A DNA stretch of 64,000 nt from Clostridium magnum DSM 2767 (GTDB lineage: Bacteria > Bacillota > Clostridia > Clostridiales > Clostridiaceae): contig NZ_LWAE01000004.1 in NCBI RefSeq assembly GCF_001623875.1, positions 1 to 64,000 on the forward strand. The letters are read 5' to 3'. Under the pieces are notes generated by a model. The model searched no databases, was not told where the DNA came from, and worked only from the letters and a program-made list of their open reading frames with translations. Positions within the stretch are counted from its first letter, which is position 1; every line of letters begins with the position of its first letter. Both the position numbers and the translations under genes were made by a program. This document shows positions 1 through 11,239 of the stretch, piece after piece.

Positions 1-1927
<1,927 letters not shown>

Positions 1928-1984
1928 AGTTTGAATGCTCATTACTGTTTTACTCACTACTATTAATATAGTAGTTAAAGAATT

Positions 1985-2046
1985 GCTGGTTTAGTTTATT
2001 TAATAAAAGTCATTTTGACTTTCAACCTCTGTTTAATTTTCAAGGA
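1985..2046 (-). other. 16S leader arm of the rRNA processing stem
   Basis: The plus-strand text CTGGTTTAG...AACCTCTGTTTAATTTTCAAGG in the leader is the inverted complement of CCTTCAAAATTAAACAGAGG...CTAAACCAG at 350-378 beyond the 16S 3' end. In the precursor RNA these would pair and loop out the 16S, the usual RNase III substrate. The two blocks of complementarity are separated by an unpaired insert on the leader side. Confidence 0.8.
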
Positions 2047-2075
2047 TCATGTCGATTTATCTCGACAGCTTATTT

Positions 2076-2104
2076 AGTTTATCATGTTTATTTTATCTTG
2101 TCAA
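2076..2104 (-). promoter_or_regulatory. rrn promoter, proximal
   Basis: Read on the minus strand: TTGACA, 17 bases, TAAACT. It is placed about 150 bases before the mature 16S 5' end, as expected for a vegetative rRNA promoter. Confidence 0.75.
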
Positions 2105-2152
2105 GAACATTTAAAATATTTTTTATTTTCTGACGTTCTCAACAGCTTATAC

Positions 2153-2182
2153 ATGATATCATGAACATTTACTTAGTGTCAA
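2153..2182 (-). promoter_or_regulatory. rrn promoter, distal
   Basis: Read on the minus strand: TTGACA, 18 bases, TATCAT, about 75 bases upstream of the proximal promoter. Tandem promoters are usual for rRNA operons. The remaining bases between here and 2396 are AT-rich with no gene that I can support. Confidence 0.55.
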
Positions 2183-2396
2183 CAACTTTTTAGTTACCAC
2201 TCTTTGTCCATTTATTTGCTGCTCATCAAGCAACGAATGTTATTCTATCATGTTTATAAATACTAAAAAATTGAGTCTATTAGTTATATTTTAAATTATA
2301 ATGAATATACTATTTTTTTCTTTAATATTCTCCATATTAATCCTACTGATACACCCGAGTTAGTTTATTGTTATTATTATTCTAAAAAACTAAAAA

Positions 2397-3029
2397 CTAA
2401 TCAATTTCTTTTTTCTCATATAATAAATTTATATATTTATCATGAACACTACTAAATAAAGATAAAGCAGTTATAGAGCCTATCAAAGCCATAAACATAT
2501 CCCACTGTGTATCCCATACATCTCCCTGAGTACCTAAAAATGCATCTGCCGCTTCCCCTGTAGCTTCCGCTACACCCCACTCTATTAATTCGTACGAAGC
2601 ACTAATTGCTAGGCAAATACATACAACTACAAAAGATAGCATTTTTCCTTTCTTCACTATTGATTTTCTTATTAATATCTCTCTACAAACAAGAGCTGGT
2701 ATAAATCCCTGTGCCAAATGTCCCAAACGATCATAATAATTTCTGCTTAAACCAAAGCTATCTCTTATCCAATTAAAAAGAGGCATTTCCGCATATGTGT
2801 AATGTCCTCCAATCATTAATATAATAGTATGAATTAAAATAAAAACATAAACAAATGTTGTGAATTTAAATCTGCCGTAGGTTGATACTATTATTACAAA
2901 TCCTATAATTGCAGGTAAAACTTCTAAAAACCACGTGAAAAGATCTTTTGGATTAAGCATCGACCAGATAAATACTGCAAAAAATATTATTAATAAAGTC
3001 CCGTGACAATACCTAACTTTATTATTCAT
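2397..3029 (-). CDS. DUF2238 (YjdF-type) inner membrane protein
   Basis: A 210-residue polytopic membrane protein with about six hydrophobic segments. The blocks GGHYTYAEMPLFNW, YDRLGHLAQGF, SYELIEW and LGTQGDVWDTQWDM are the hallmark of the DUF2238/YjdF family, and the length matches. The family's biochemical role is unknown to me, so none is assigned. The ATG is preceded by AAAGGAG at a slightly long distance. It appears to be monocistronic: the next minus-strand gene upstream (85 residues) is separated from it by a terminator-like hairpin at 3070-3096. Confidence 0.85.
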   Translation of the reverse strand: MNNKVRYCHGTLLIIFFAVFIWSMLNPKDLFTWFLEVLPAIIGFVIIVSTYGRFKFTTFVYVFILIHTIILMIGGHYTYAEMPLFNWIRDSFGLSRNYYDRLGHLAQGFIPALVCREILIRKSIVKKGKMLSFVVVCICLAISASYELIEWGVAEATGEAADAFLGTQGDVWDTQWDMFMALIGSITALSLFSSVHDKYINLLYEKKEID

Positions 3030-3069
3030 AAATACTCTAGGCTCCTTTCTATTTTTTTAATTTAATTTT

Positions 3070-3096
3070 AAGGACAGTATTTATCTTACTGCCCTT
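3070..3096 (-). terminator. Hairpin between the 85-residue gene and the DUF2238 gene
   Basis: AAGGNCAGTA pairs with TACTGNCCTT; on the minus strand it is followed by an AT-rich run. It would end the transcript of the gene at 3133-3390. Confidence 0.5.
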
Positions 3097-3132
3097 TGAA
3101 TTAACAACCTGAATTCTTTTTCGATACTTTAT

Positions 3133-3390
3133 TCAATATTCGATAACATCCATTCCTCCTAATAGCTTTTGCTGCAATCTCTTATCCTGCTTTATAGATT
3201 CAACTAAACACTTCCACTTAGTATTTATTTCATTATTCATTTTGATGCTAAGTAAAACTAAATCTGGATTTTCACACTCTTCACCGGTCATAATATTTAA
3301 ATATTTAATTTTATTTGTTTTCCTATCAAAACTTACTTTAATCTTAAATCTTGGATCTTCAGCTAATCTACAAACACTTACATTTGCCAT
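3133..3390 (-). CDS. Small uncharacterised protein, 85 residues
   Basis: I do not recognise the family. I chose the ATG at 3390 (MANVSVCRLAED) over the one 27 bases upstream because AAGGAG lies 8 bases before it, whereas the upstream ATG has no such site. The protein is soluble and charged, with no membrane segment. It ends in a lysine-, glutamine- and leucine-rich stretch and has no obvious catalytic motif. It stands alone between a hairpin on its 3' side and a gene-poor stretch on its 5' side. Confidence 0.6.
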   Translation of the reverse strand: MANVSVCRLAEDPRFKIKVSFDRKTNKIKYLNIMTGEECENPDLVLLSIKMNNEINTKWKCLVESIKQDKRLQQKLLGGMDVIEY

Positions 3391-3613
3391 ATTCAATACT
3401 CCTTCCTTTTCCTTCATATATATCTGTACCTTTTCTTGTAACTCTTCTTGTAACTCTTATTGTAATCAAAAAAAGTATTATTAATTACTTATCGTCTAAA
3501 TTTTCAAACAATTTATAGGGCAATTGATTTTTATTTTACTTTTCATTCATTGTTATCTTATTATATGAATAATATCCAATATTAGGAACGTCAAGTTTCT
3601 ATAATAAATAAAG

Positions 3614-3658
3614 AACCTGTAGCATAGACTAATTTTTATATCGTCTATCCTACAGGTT
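3614..3658 (-). terminator. Terminator of the alpha-glucoside operon
   Basis: AACCTGTAG-ATAGAC pairs with GTCTAT-CTACAGGTT around an AT loop, downstream of the glucokinase gene; a T-rich run follows on the minus strand. The stretch 3418-3748 holds no gene, only this hairpin and the dispersed repeat next to it. Confidence 0.65.
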
Positions 3659-3674
3659 TCATTTTAATTATGAA

Positions 3675-3740
3675 GTGAAAACTTGAATCAGATGGAGTTT
3701 CAAGCTCCGCCTGATTCTTAGTTGAACGAATCCGATAACT
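3675..3740. repeat. Dispersed palindromic repeat, copy 1
   Basis: The block around GAATCAGATGGAG / CTCCGCCTGATTC (hairpin 3685-3717) plus the following ACGAATCC is closely repeated at 51231-51290. The two copies differ by compensating changes in the stem (GGAG/CTCC here, GGGG/CCCC there), so the fold is what is kept. Both lie just 3' of minus-strand genes. Confidence 0.7.
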
Positions 3741-3748
3741 ACCCTCTT

Positions 3749-4699
3749 TTAATTACTCTCCATTATAGCAAGAGCAACTGCTCCTATAACCCCTGCATCT
3801 GTTCCTAAAGCAGCCGGTACTATTTTAGTGTTTTCCCACATAGCTCTAAAACATCTCTGCTCAACTACTTCTTGTACTTTATTAAATACTACAGTGCCTC
3901 CCTTTGAAACTCCTCCTCCAATTATAACCATCTCTGGATCAAAGGAAGTTATTATGTTAGCAACACATATTCCTAAATAATTTAATGCTTCATTCAATAT
4001 ATTTTGAGCTACAGCATCACCTTTCTCTGCTTCTTTAAACACTTCATAGGATGTTATTTTTTCAAACCTTGATAGAGATGTACTTTCACCCCTCTCTACT
4101 GCTTCCCTTGCAATTCTTCCTATAGCAGTACCTGAAGCTAAAGCTTCTGCACATCCATAATTGCCACAATTACAACGTGGACCATTTCTTTCTACTGTCA
4201 TATGCCCTACTTCTAAAGCATTGCAGGTGTTTCCTCTATATATCTTTCCATTTAAAACAGCACCACCACCTATACCGGTAGAAACTGTTATAAAAATCAT
4301 GTTATCAGTTCCTTTTCCTGCACCAAATACATTTTCTCCTATAGCCGCTGCATTGGCATCATTGTCTAAATATACAGGTATGTTAAACTTGTCTTTTATA
4401 GGCTTTACTATGTTAAAATTTTTAAAAGGAAGATTTGGCGTAGTTATAATTTTCCCTTCTTTTGCATCCAGTGGACCTGGCGAACCAATTCCTATAGATA
4501 CAATTTCATCCTCAACCACCTTAGATTCTTCAATTACCTTCTCTATGACAGTTATTATTCTCGCTAATACTGCCTCTTCGCCTTCTTCTGCTTCTGTAGG
4601 TATTGTATACTTTGAAATTATATCTCCTTCAAAGCTTGCAACAGCTCCACATATCTTCGTTCCACCTAGATCAATTCCTATAACATATTTATTTTTCAA
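3749..4699 (-). CDS. glcK: ROK-family glucokinase
   Basis: A 316-residue sugar kinase that would phosphorylate glucose released inside the cell by the glucosidase encoded just upstream. The N-terminal phosphate-binding motif DLGGTKICG, the metal-binding CNCGNYGCAE motif of ROK proteins, EVGH before it and the C-terminal IGGGVSKGG support the call. The start is a TTG at 4699, with GAGGGGGA 8 bases upstream; no ATG fits as well. It is the last gene of the PTS-EEP-glucosidase-kinase operon and is followed by a hairpin. Specificity within ROK (glucose versus other hexoses) is inferred from the operon. Confidence 0.88.
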   Translation of the reverse strand: MKNKYVIGIDLGGTKICGAVASFEGDIISKYTIPTEAEEGEEAVLARIITVIEKVIEESKVVEDEIVSIGIGSPGPLDAKEGKIITTPNLPFKNFNIVKPIKDKFNIPVYLDNDANAAAIGENVFGAGKGTDNMIFITVSTGIGGGAVLNGKIYRGNTCNALEVGHMTVERNGPRCNCGNYGCAEALASGTAIGRIAREAVERGESTSLSRFEKITSYEVFKEAEKGDAVAQNILNEALNYLGICVANIITSFDPEMVIIGGGVSKGGTVVFNKVQEVVEQRCFRAMWENTKIVPAALGTDAGVIGAVALAIMESN

Positions 4700-4745
4700 G
4701 ACAAAATCCCCCTCACTTATATGAACTATGCGTACTTATATTTCA

Positions 4746-6407
4746 TTATACCCTATAAATTCTTGCCTCATAAGGTCTTAATGTAAAACTCGTCATATCA
4801 TCATGAGCTTCAACAAAATAATTGGATAACATCAATCCATCGTAATTTAACTTTATACCATCATATTTATATACAGCTTGGGAAGATGATAAATTGCAAA
4901 TAACAACAACTTTTTCTTTATTTAAAGTACGTGTATATACATAAATTTGCTCGTCGCTCTCTAAAATCAAATTATATTGTCCATATGTGAATATATCATT
5001 TTCTTTCTTAATAGAAATCATCTTTTTATAAAAATTAAGTATAGAATTTGGATCTTTTTCTTGTTTTGCTACGTTAATTTCTCTATAGTTTGGGTTAACA
5101 CCAATCCATGGTTTTCCAGATGTAAAACCTGAATTTGCGGTTTCGTCCCATTGCATAGGAGTACGGGAGTTATCTCTAGATGCTGCCCATATAATCTCCA
5201 TTACCTCCTTATGAGTCACACCCTGTTCTCTTTTTATTGCATACATATTTTTTGTTTTTACATCATTATACTGATCAATAGTTTCAAACTTAACATTAGT
5301 CATCCCAATTTCCTGTCCTTGATATATAAACGGAGTTCCTTGCATCATAAAGTACATAACAGCTAATGCTGTTGCACTCTCTCGCCAGTATTCCCTATCA
5401 TTTCCCCAAGTGGAAACCACACGAGGTATATCGTGATTTTCAATATATAATGCATTCCATCCCTTGCCTTCAAGTCCCTTTTGCCACTTTGATAATACTT
5501 TCTTCAACTGTACTATATCTAATTTATTATCTATTTCAGCATTCCACAGTTCCAAGTGTTCAAACTGAAATACCATGTTAAATTTGCCTTCTTTTTCCCC
5601 TACCCATAGCTCTGCATCTTCGATTTTAACACCATTCGCTTCACCAACAGTCATAATATTATACTTATCAAAGGTATTCTCTTTTAGTTCCTTAAGATAC
5701 TCATGTATTCCTTCCACATTCATGTGCTTATCAAAGGATGACACATATCTTAATCCCTTGGAGTTCGGCATATCTTTTAATCCATCTTCTTTTTTAATAT
5801 GACTGATTGCATCAACCCTAAACCCATCAACGCCTTTATCAAGCCACCAATTAATAGTGTTATAAATAGTTTTGCGCATTTCGCGGTTTTCCCAGTTTAA
5901 GTCTGGCTGTTTTTTTGAAAATAAGTGTAAAAAATATTGACTAGTACCTTCATCGTATTCCCATGCAGAATCACCAAATATGCTTTCCCAATTGTTTGGC
6001 ACATCCCCATTTTTTCCGTCACGCCATATATACCAATAACGTTTTGGATTATCTTTTGAGGAACGAGATTCTATAAACCATGGGTGTTCATCGCTTGTAT
6101 GGTTTATAACTAAGTCAATAATAAGTTTCATACCTCTACTGTGAACTTCTTGTATAAGATTATCAAAATCATCCATTGTACCAAACTCATCCATAATATC
6201 TTGATAATCACTGATATCATAGCCATTATCATCATTTGGCGACTTATACATTGGACAAATCCAGATTACATCAATGCCCAAATCTTTTAAATAATCTAGT
6301 TTAGAGATTATACCTCTCAAATCACCTATTCCATCACCATTTGAATCCATGAAACTCCTGGGATATATTTGATATGCTATTGCTTCTTTCCACCATACCT
6401 TTTTCAT
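4746..6407 (-). CDS. malL: GH13 alpha-glucosidase, MalL/oligo-1,6-glucosidase type
   Basis: A 553-residue cytoplasmic glycoside hydrolase of the GH13_31 type, full length for the family. Visible catalytic residues are nucleophile D199 (GFRVDA), acid/base E256 (TVGEANG) and D326 (ENHD). The residue after the nucleophile is Ala200; in this subfamily Val at this position goes with alpha-1,6 activity, so Ala hints at alpha-1,4 substrates such as maltose. There is no signal peptide. Its ATG overlaps the stop of the upstream EEP gene (ATGA), so the two are translationally coupled. It would split imported disaccharide, or its phosphate, into glucose units for the kinase downstream. A trehalose-6-phosphate hydrolase is the main alternative. 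Confidence 0.85.
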   Translation of the reverse strand: MKKVWWKEAIAYQIYPRSFMDSNGDGIGDLRGIISKLDYLKDLGIDVIWICPMYKSPNDDNGYDISDYQDIMDEFGTMDDFDNLIQEVHSRGMKLIIDLVINHTSDEHPWFIESRSSKDNPKRYWYIWRDGKNGDVPNNWESIFGDSAWEYDEGTSQYFLHLFSKKQPDLNWENREMRKTIYNTINWWLDKGVDGFRVDAISHIKKEDGLKDMPNSKGLRYVSSFDKHMNVEGIHEYLKELKENTFDKYNIMTVGEANGVKIEDAELWVGEKEGKFNMVFQFEHLELWNAEIDNKLDIVQLKKVLSKWQKGLEGKGWNALYIENHDIPRVVSTWGNDREYWRESATALAVMYFMMQGTPFIYQGQEIGMTNVKFETIDQYNDVKTKNMYAIKREQGVTHKEVMEIIWAASRDNSRTPMQWDETANSGFTSGKPWIGVNPNYREINVAKQEKDPNSILNFYKKMISIKKENDIFTYGQYNLILESDEQIYVYTRTLNKEKVVVICNLSSSQAVYKYDGIKLNYDGLMLSNYFVEAHDDMTSFTLRPYEARIYRV

Positions 6408-7222
6408 GTAATATCTTTCCTTTCATTTTTCCCCATAAGTACTTCTATTTCTACGCCGTAATGATCTGATACTATCGGTTTATTTGTGCCGTTAAATATT
6501 ACTTTTGAATGTTTAACATCTACTTTTTTATTAGTTAAAATTAAATCCAGCCTTAAATTGCTCTTATTTAAATCCCAACCATCTATTTTACCCTTTACTG
6601 TAATTCCATCATCACTATCTTCAGCCATAGAAAAAGTATCCTTCCTGTCCTTTTCTATAAGGTAATCATATCCTTCATTTCTTATAAACCCGCTGTTGTT
6701 AAAATATCCCATTAAAAATGTTAATCTATCTTTTCTGATATTTTTAAGCAATTGATCAACTTGTGCTTTAAAGGGTTCTTCTTCATCCTGCCACCACCCT
6801 AAATGACAAGAATAGAAGTCTACAATTTCTTCTTTTATTTTTAGGGAAGCCCCTACAACTTTTCTTGTTTTCCAAAAGTTTTTGTCTTTAGCTTTACTTA
6901 CGAAGAAAGAGTAATCCTCTTCGATTTTGTGCTTAGTTATAATGCACACTCCTTCTTCATACCTATCATAGCCTATGTGGGAAAAATCCCACACCATTTT
7001 GTATGCTCTACAACCTAAGCTATCAAGTACTTTTAATAAAACTAAAGCAAAGTTATCTTCTTTTATGCTATTAAAAGCTAATTTTCCTTCTATAGATTGA
7101 TTTACCTCCTGTAAAGCAATCACATCATAGTCTTTTTCCTTTATTGTATTTGCAATAATTTTTATCTTTTCCTCTGTATTCTCTTCCATCCAAGAATGAC
7201 AATTTAAAGTTAAAAGTTTCAT
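6404..7222 (-). CDS. Endonuclease/exonuclease/phosphatase family protein
   Basis: A 272-residue protein of the EEP fold: the start (LLTLNCHSWM), VIALQEVNQS and the end (SDHYGVEIEV) carry the family's metal-binding Asn, Glu and Asp-His. It sits between the PTS transporter (2-base gap) and the glucosidase (4-base overlap), so it belongs to the sugar operon. Proteins of this family recur in maltose/alpha-glucoside operons of Firmicutes. A phosphodiesterase or sugar-phosphatase role is more likely than DNA cleavage, but the substrate is not known. Confidence 0.8.
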   Translation of the reverse strand: MKLLTLNCHSWMEENTEEKIKIIANTIKEKDYDVIALQEVNQSIEGKLAFNSIKEDNFALVLLKVLDSLGCRAYKMVWDFSHIGYDRYEEGVCIITKHKIEEDYSFFVSKAKDKNFWKTRKVVGASLKIKEEIVDFYSCHLGWWQDEEEPFKAQVDQLLKNIRKDRLTFLMGYFNNSGFIRNEGYDYLIEKDRKDTFSMAEDSDDGITVKGKIDGWDLNKSNLRLDLILTNKKVDVKHSKVIFNGTNKPIVSDHYGVEIEVLMGKNERKDIT

Positions 7223-7224
7223 CT

Positions 7225-8883
7225 TTAAGCTCCTAGAATATCAATAATTTCTGATTTTATTACATCTGCCTTTGGACCATATATAGCTTGAACTCCTTTA
7301 TCCTTAACTATTAGTCCTACCGCTTTATTACTCTTCCAATCCTTTTCATTTCCCACTAGACTTGTATCCTTAACTGTTACAGGAAGACGGGTCATACAAG
7401 CATCTACATCTACTATGTTTTCTTTTCCCCCTAATAATTCTATAGCTTTATAAGCCAACTCACTTTTTCCTGCTACTGCTGCTTCTTGTTTTGCCTCATT
7501 TTCATCTCCCATTTCTATATCATTTCCTGCACGTCCTGGTGTAGCTATATTAAATTTAGCTATGAAGAACTTAAATACCGCAAAGTAAAGTGCAAAGAAC
7601 GCCACTAATATAACTACAAGATTAAATAAATCTCTTCCTAATCCTCCCTTTATAATCATAGGAGTACGAGTTAAAAGTTCTATTAAACCAAAGGCATGAA
7701 TACGTAGATTAATTAGATCCGCCACTGCAAAAGCAAAACCAGTTAACACAGCATATACTGTATAAAGTATTGGTGAAACAAACATAAACATAAATTCAAT
7801 CGGTTCAGTAACACCAGTTAAAAATACTGCTAAAGCTGCTGATAAATACATTGATTTATATTTAGCACGTTTTTCTTTGCCTACACTTATATACATAGCA
7901 AGGGCAGCACCTATTAAAGAAGCTGTAGAAGTTATAACCTGTCCAACCTTAAAACGAGCTGGATGCACTGCATTTAGTAAATTTTCATATCCTGCCATAT
8001 CCCCAGATGCTCTTAAGTTATTTAAATCTGTTATCCATGCAAGCCAAAGTGGATCTTGTCCTGAAACTATCTGACCTATTTTGCTTCCAGTTAACATTTT
8101 ATATGTTCCACCAAGTTCTGTATAATTCATCGGAACTGTAATCATATGATGTAAGCCAAAAGGTAGCAATAAACGTTCTAATGTTCCATATACAAAAGTA
8201 GATATAATGGGAGCACTATCTTTTGAAGTTGCTATCCATTTACCAAATCCATTTAAAGCGCTTTGCGCAAAAGGCCATACTATAGAAAGAATAATTGCTG
8301 ATATCACTGATCCTGCTATAACTACAAAAGGAACAAAACGTTTTCCATTAAAAAATGCCAAAGCATTAGGTAATTTGCTAAAATTGTAGTATTTGTTATA
8401 TAAATTAGCTCCTAAAAAACCTGATATTATACCAACAAACACTCCCATGTTTAAAGCTGGCGCACCAAGTATTGATGTGAAGTAATCTTTAACCACAAGC
8501 TGCCCACCTAAAAATGAAGATATTGTTGCATTTGAATCCGCAAGCATCCCCGCATTTACACCGAATATAGCTCCCGTAATACGATTGATTAATACAAAGG
8601 CAATAAGAGCTGCAAAGGCTCCACCGGCACGTTCTTTAGCCCAAGAACCACCTATAGCTACTGCAAACAGTATGTGTAAATTTGAAATAATAGCCCAGCC
8701 TATATCCTCCATAACACGTGCAATCGTTTGTACAAAAACCATATCATGTGTCGTCATCCCTATTACTTTACCAAGAGATATCATAAGACCTGCAGCTGGC
8801 ATAACTGCAACCACCACCAATAAAGCTTTCCCGAACTTTTGCCAGAAATCAAATGAAGTTAATTTTGACTTTTTTACATCCAT
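7225..8883 (-). CDS. malX: PTS glucose/maltose-type EIICB permease
   Basis: A 552-residue phosphotransferase-system transporter. The first 440 residues form the polytopic EIIC domain with the conserved TGVTEPIEF loop; a linker is followed by an EIIB domain with the phospho-cysteine in DACMTRLPV. The start is set at the ATG at 8883, with AAAGGAGG 9 bases upstream; a longer frame to 8946 lacks a site. No EIIA is encoded here, so a shared EIIA must serve it. The operon context (glucosidase, glucokinase, LacI regulator) points to maltose or another alpha-glucoside. The gene is expressed from a consensus promoter overlapping an operator at 8962-9015. Confidence 0.88.
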   Translation of the reverse strand: MDVKKSKLTSFDFWQKFGKALLVVVAVMPAAGLMISLGKVIGMTTHDMVFVQTIARVMEDIGWAIISNLHILFAVAIGGSWAKERAGGAFAALIAFVLINRITGAIFGVNAGMLADSNATISSFLGGQLVVKDYFTSILGAPALNMGVFVGIISGFLGANLYNKYYNFSKLPNALAFFNGKRFVPFVVIAGSVISAIILSIVWPFAQSALNGFGKWIATSKDSAPIISTFVYGTLERLLLPFGLHHMITVPMNYTELGGTYKMLTGSKIGQIVSGQDPLWLAWITDLNNLRASGDMAGYENLLNAVHPARFKVGQVITSTASLIGAALAMYISVGKEKRAKYKSMYLSAALAVFLTGVTEPIEFMFMFVSPILYTVYAVLTGFAFAVADLINLRIHAFGLIELLTRTPMIIKGGLGRDLFNLVVILVAFFALYFAVFKFFIAKFNIATPGRAGNDIEMGDENEAKQEAAVAGKSELAYKAIELLGGKENIVDVDACMTRLPVTVKDTSLVGNEKDWKSNKAVGLIVKDKGVQAIYGPKADVIKSEIIDILGA

Positions 8884-8961
8884 TACATATTTCCTCCTTT
8901 GTTCATGTTTTATAGTAAACTTTCTTTTTAAGTGCAAACATTTCACATTTTATAATTTAAC

Positions 8962-9015
8962 TGTGCAACCGTTTGCTCACAATTAAATTATATTAGAGAT
9001 TGAAAAGGTTGTCAA
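8962..9015 (-). promoter_or_regulatory. Consensus promoter and LacI-type operator of the malX operon
   Basis: On the minus strand: TTGACA (9010-9015), 17 bases, TATAAT (8987-8992), then the near-palindrome TGTGAGCAAACGGTTGCACA (8962-8981). The same box with 16 of 20 positions identical occurs at 10230-10249 before the regulator gene. Repressor bound just after the -10 would block initiation. Confidence 0.85.
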
Positions 9016-9134
9016 CGACCTTTTTAAACCTTTTCAGAAATATTATGAGAGCATCTATTTATTATTACAATAGATGCCCCTATGTATACTTTAGTTGAAA
9101 CCCTATATTATTCAAGTTTCACTTCATACCCAAG

Positions 9135-9189
9135 GCATCTAAAAAGAACCAACTAGTCTATATTCGACTTGTTAGTTCTTTTTAGGTGC
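9135..9189 (-). terminator. Terminator of the LacI-type regulator gene
   Basis: A long stem, AAAAAGAACTAACAAGTC with its complement, extended by GCATCT/AGGTGC, directly after the stop of the regulator gene. A second hairpin (GCATCTATT...AATAGATGC, 9051-9077) lies further along. Together they insulate the two transcription units. Confidence 0.75.
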
Positions 9190-9193
9190 GTTA

Positions 9194-10198
9194 TTAAAGC
9201 TGTTTGGTTGAATCTCTTTCTACTAAATTAGTTTCTATAATGTAATGCCTTTGCTCTATATTATTTTCTAATTTGTCTATTAGCAGTTTAACAGCGCAGT
9301 ATCCTATTTTTTCTGCATTAATATCTACAGATGTTAATGACGGTTTCTGATACTCTGCCAAAAGAGTATTGTTAAATCCTATCATAGCCATACCCTTAAT
9401 ATTTTTTTCTGTAAAATAAGAATTTGCTCCAAAGGCTAAGAAATCATCTGTAGCTACTATAGCAGTAGGTTTTTCTGTATTTAATAATTCTTCAATAGCT
9501 TTATATGCTAAATCTTCTCTAAAGTCTTCAACTTGTAAAATGATATTTTCATTAATATCAATACCATGAATCTTATGCGCCTGCATATATCCGCTTAATC
9601 TATCCTTTGATACCGTCAGCTCACTATTAGCTCCTAAAAAAGCAATTTCTTTATGTCCTTTAAGTAACAATTTACTAACTACATTATACATAGCATTAAA
9701 ATTATCATTATCTACCCAAAGTACATTCTTAGTATCTTCAGGTCTTCCTATTACTACAAAGGGAAAATCTATCTCTTGAAGATACTTAATACTTCTATCT
9801 CTAAGCCTTGCTACTGTGAGAATTATTCCATCTACTAAATTACTGTTAATATAATCCTTTATATGCTTTAATTCATCTTCTTCCGTTTTACAGAAGGTGT
9901 ACATTATATAATATCCACATTCTTGAACATATGTACTTATCCCCGTCATCGCTTGTATAAAAAAAGGATTTTTAAATAAATCCTCCGCTCCCTTAGGCAA
10001 AACTACCCCTATAACCTTAGTACTCTTATTAGCTAAACTCCTAGCAATTACATTAGGATGATAATTCAACTTTTTTATTGCTTCCTCAATTCTTTTTTTA
10101 GTTTCTTCACTAATCCTAGAACTTCCAGCCATGGCCCTGGATACGGTAGACGGCGAAACATTTGCTTCTCTAGCCACATCTTTTATTGTAACACCCAT
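9194..10198 (-). CDS. malR: LacI-family transcriptional regulator of the alpha-glucoside operon
   Basis: A 334-residue repressor: helix-turn-helix at residues 3-25 (TIKDVAREANVSPSTVSRA), hinge helix (NYHPNVIARSLA) and a periplasmic-binding-protein-like effector domain, full length for the family. It is encoded immediately upstream of the PTS operon in the same orientation, with its own promoter region. Operator-like boxes lie before both units, which suggests autoregulation and control of the sugar operon. The effector is inferred to be maltose or a related compound; the symbol is by context. Confidence 0.85.
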   Translation of the reverse strand: MGVTIKDVAREANVSPSTVSRAMAGSSRISEETKKRIEEAIKKLNYHPNVIARSLANKSTKVIGVVLPKGAEDLFKNPFFIQAMTGISTYVQECGYYIMYTFCKTEEDELKHIKDYINSNLVDGIILTVARLRDRSIKYLQEIDFPFVVIGRPEDTKNVLWVDNDNFNAMYNVVSKLLLKGHKEIAFLGANSELTVSKDRLSGYMQAHKIHGIDINENIILQVEDFREDLAYKAIEELLNTEKPTAIVATDDFLAFGANSYFTEKNIKGMAMIGFNNTLLAEYQKPSLTSVDINAEKIGYCAVKLLIDKLENNIEQRHYIIETNLVERDSTKQL

Positions 10199-10229
10199 TC
10201 ATTTCACATCCTATCCCATAATATAATAG

Positions 10230-10249
10230 TGTACAACCGTTTTCGCACA
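10230..10249 (-). promoter_or_regulatory. LacI-type operator before malR
   Basis: TGTACAACCGTTTTCGCACA on the plus strand matches the malX operator at 16 of 20 positions, including the CAACCGTTT core and the CACA end. Confidence 0.7.
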
Positions 10250-10389
10250 TAATAATTTTATATGAATTAAATTATCATGTCAATAACACTACTTAAATGA
10301 TACATTTGTGAAACTTAAAACCATCAGGAACTCCGCTTAAGGATATATCAGCTGTTAAAAGACATAATTTTATCAAGATTAAATATCCC

Positions 10390-10866
10390 TTATCTTACCC
10401 CAGTACTACCAAATCCACCACGTTCAGCATTACCGAAAAAATCCACTTCCTCGAATTCTATTTCTGGCATAACTTCCATTATCCTAAACTGTCCTATCTT
10501 ATCCCCTTTTTTTATCCATGTACCTTCAGCTTCCATTCCATCTATAGCTTTGATACTTTCTTCATTATGTTTTCCCTGCAAGCAATAAACTGGCATATGC
10601 CACTGGTCATTATCACCTATGAATGTATCATCCACTACACCTACTGAGTTAGTTTGAATAATCCCCCATGTTTTAAATGTTGAACTTCTAGGTGCTAAGT
10701 GTGCCTCCCAACCTTGAGGTAATTCTAATGCAAATCCTAATGGAATCATTGCACGTTCTCCTACCCTAACAAATACATCCCGGTTTGCATACACATCAAT
10801 CCAATTACCCTTTTCTATTTTTTTTAACTTAGTTGCATCTTCAAAGTATTTAATCCTAATTCTCAT
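10390..10866 (-). CDS. dut: dUTP diphosphatase
   Basis: A 158-residue trimeric-type dUTPase that hydrolyses dUTP to dUMP and pyrophosphate, keeping uracil out of DNA and feeding dTMP synthesis. The family motifs are visible in order: APRSST (motif 2), NSVGVVDDTFIGD (motif 3) and the C-terminal glycine-rich arm GGFGSTG (motif 5). Motif 1 is atypical (WIDVYAN). It is monocistronic, with only a weak ribosome site before the ATG. The form resembles those shared by Firmicutes and their phages; nothing else phage-like is adjacent. Confidence 0.9.
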   Translation of the reverse strand: MRIRIKYFEDATKLKKIEKGNWIDVYANRDVFVRVGERAMIPLGFALELPQGWEAHLAPRSSTFKTWGIIQTNSVGVVDDTFIGDNDQWHMPVYCLQGKHNEESIKAIDGMEAEGTWIKKGDKIGQFRIMEVMPEIEFEEVDFFGNAERGGFGSTGVR

Positions 10867-10936
10867 ATTTTAATCAGTCCATTTCTTATTATTTAAAATT
10901 ATTTTGTTACCAACTACTACCATTCTGTTTATCAGA

Positions 10937-11123
10937 CTATTTCATCTGTATTAATCCATCCACCATAATTTGAATTTCACGACCTTTAGTAATAAACATT
11001 TTGTTATCTGAAGTATACAGTTTTTTTACTATATCAGCTCCATCTATATAGTTAAACTCAGCATTCATAGATCTTGTTTTTTATAGCTTCTGCCTGCTTT
11101 GCACGATTTATCATCTTAGTCAT
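10937..11123 (-). pseudogene. Possible TetR-type regulator remnant
   Basis: On the minus strand an ATG at 11123 starts MINRAKQAEAIKNKIYE-like sequence, typical of the N-terminus of TetR regulators. It stops at a TGA after 21 codons. A second short frame then gives IDGADIVKKLYTSDNKMF and ends at 10937. The middle of a TetR protein is missing. The similarity is by eye and short, so the call is tentative. The rest of 10867-11292 shows no gene. Confidence 0.35.
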
Positions 11124-11239
11124 ATTCTAATTCGCCTCTTAAATAGACTTCCCATGACAATAGATTACATTAATTATAGATTAGATGCAATCTTATAGTC
11201 ATTCCAAATTATATACATTTAAGTTATATTAATAAAAAA

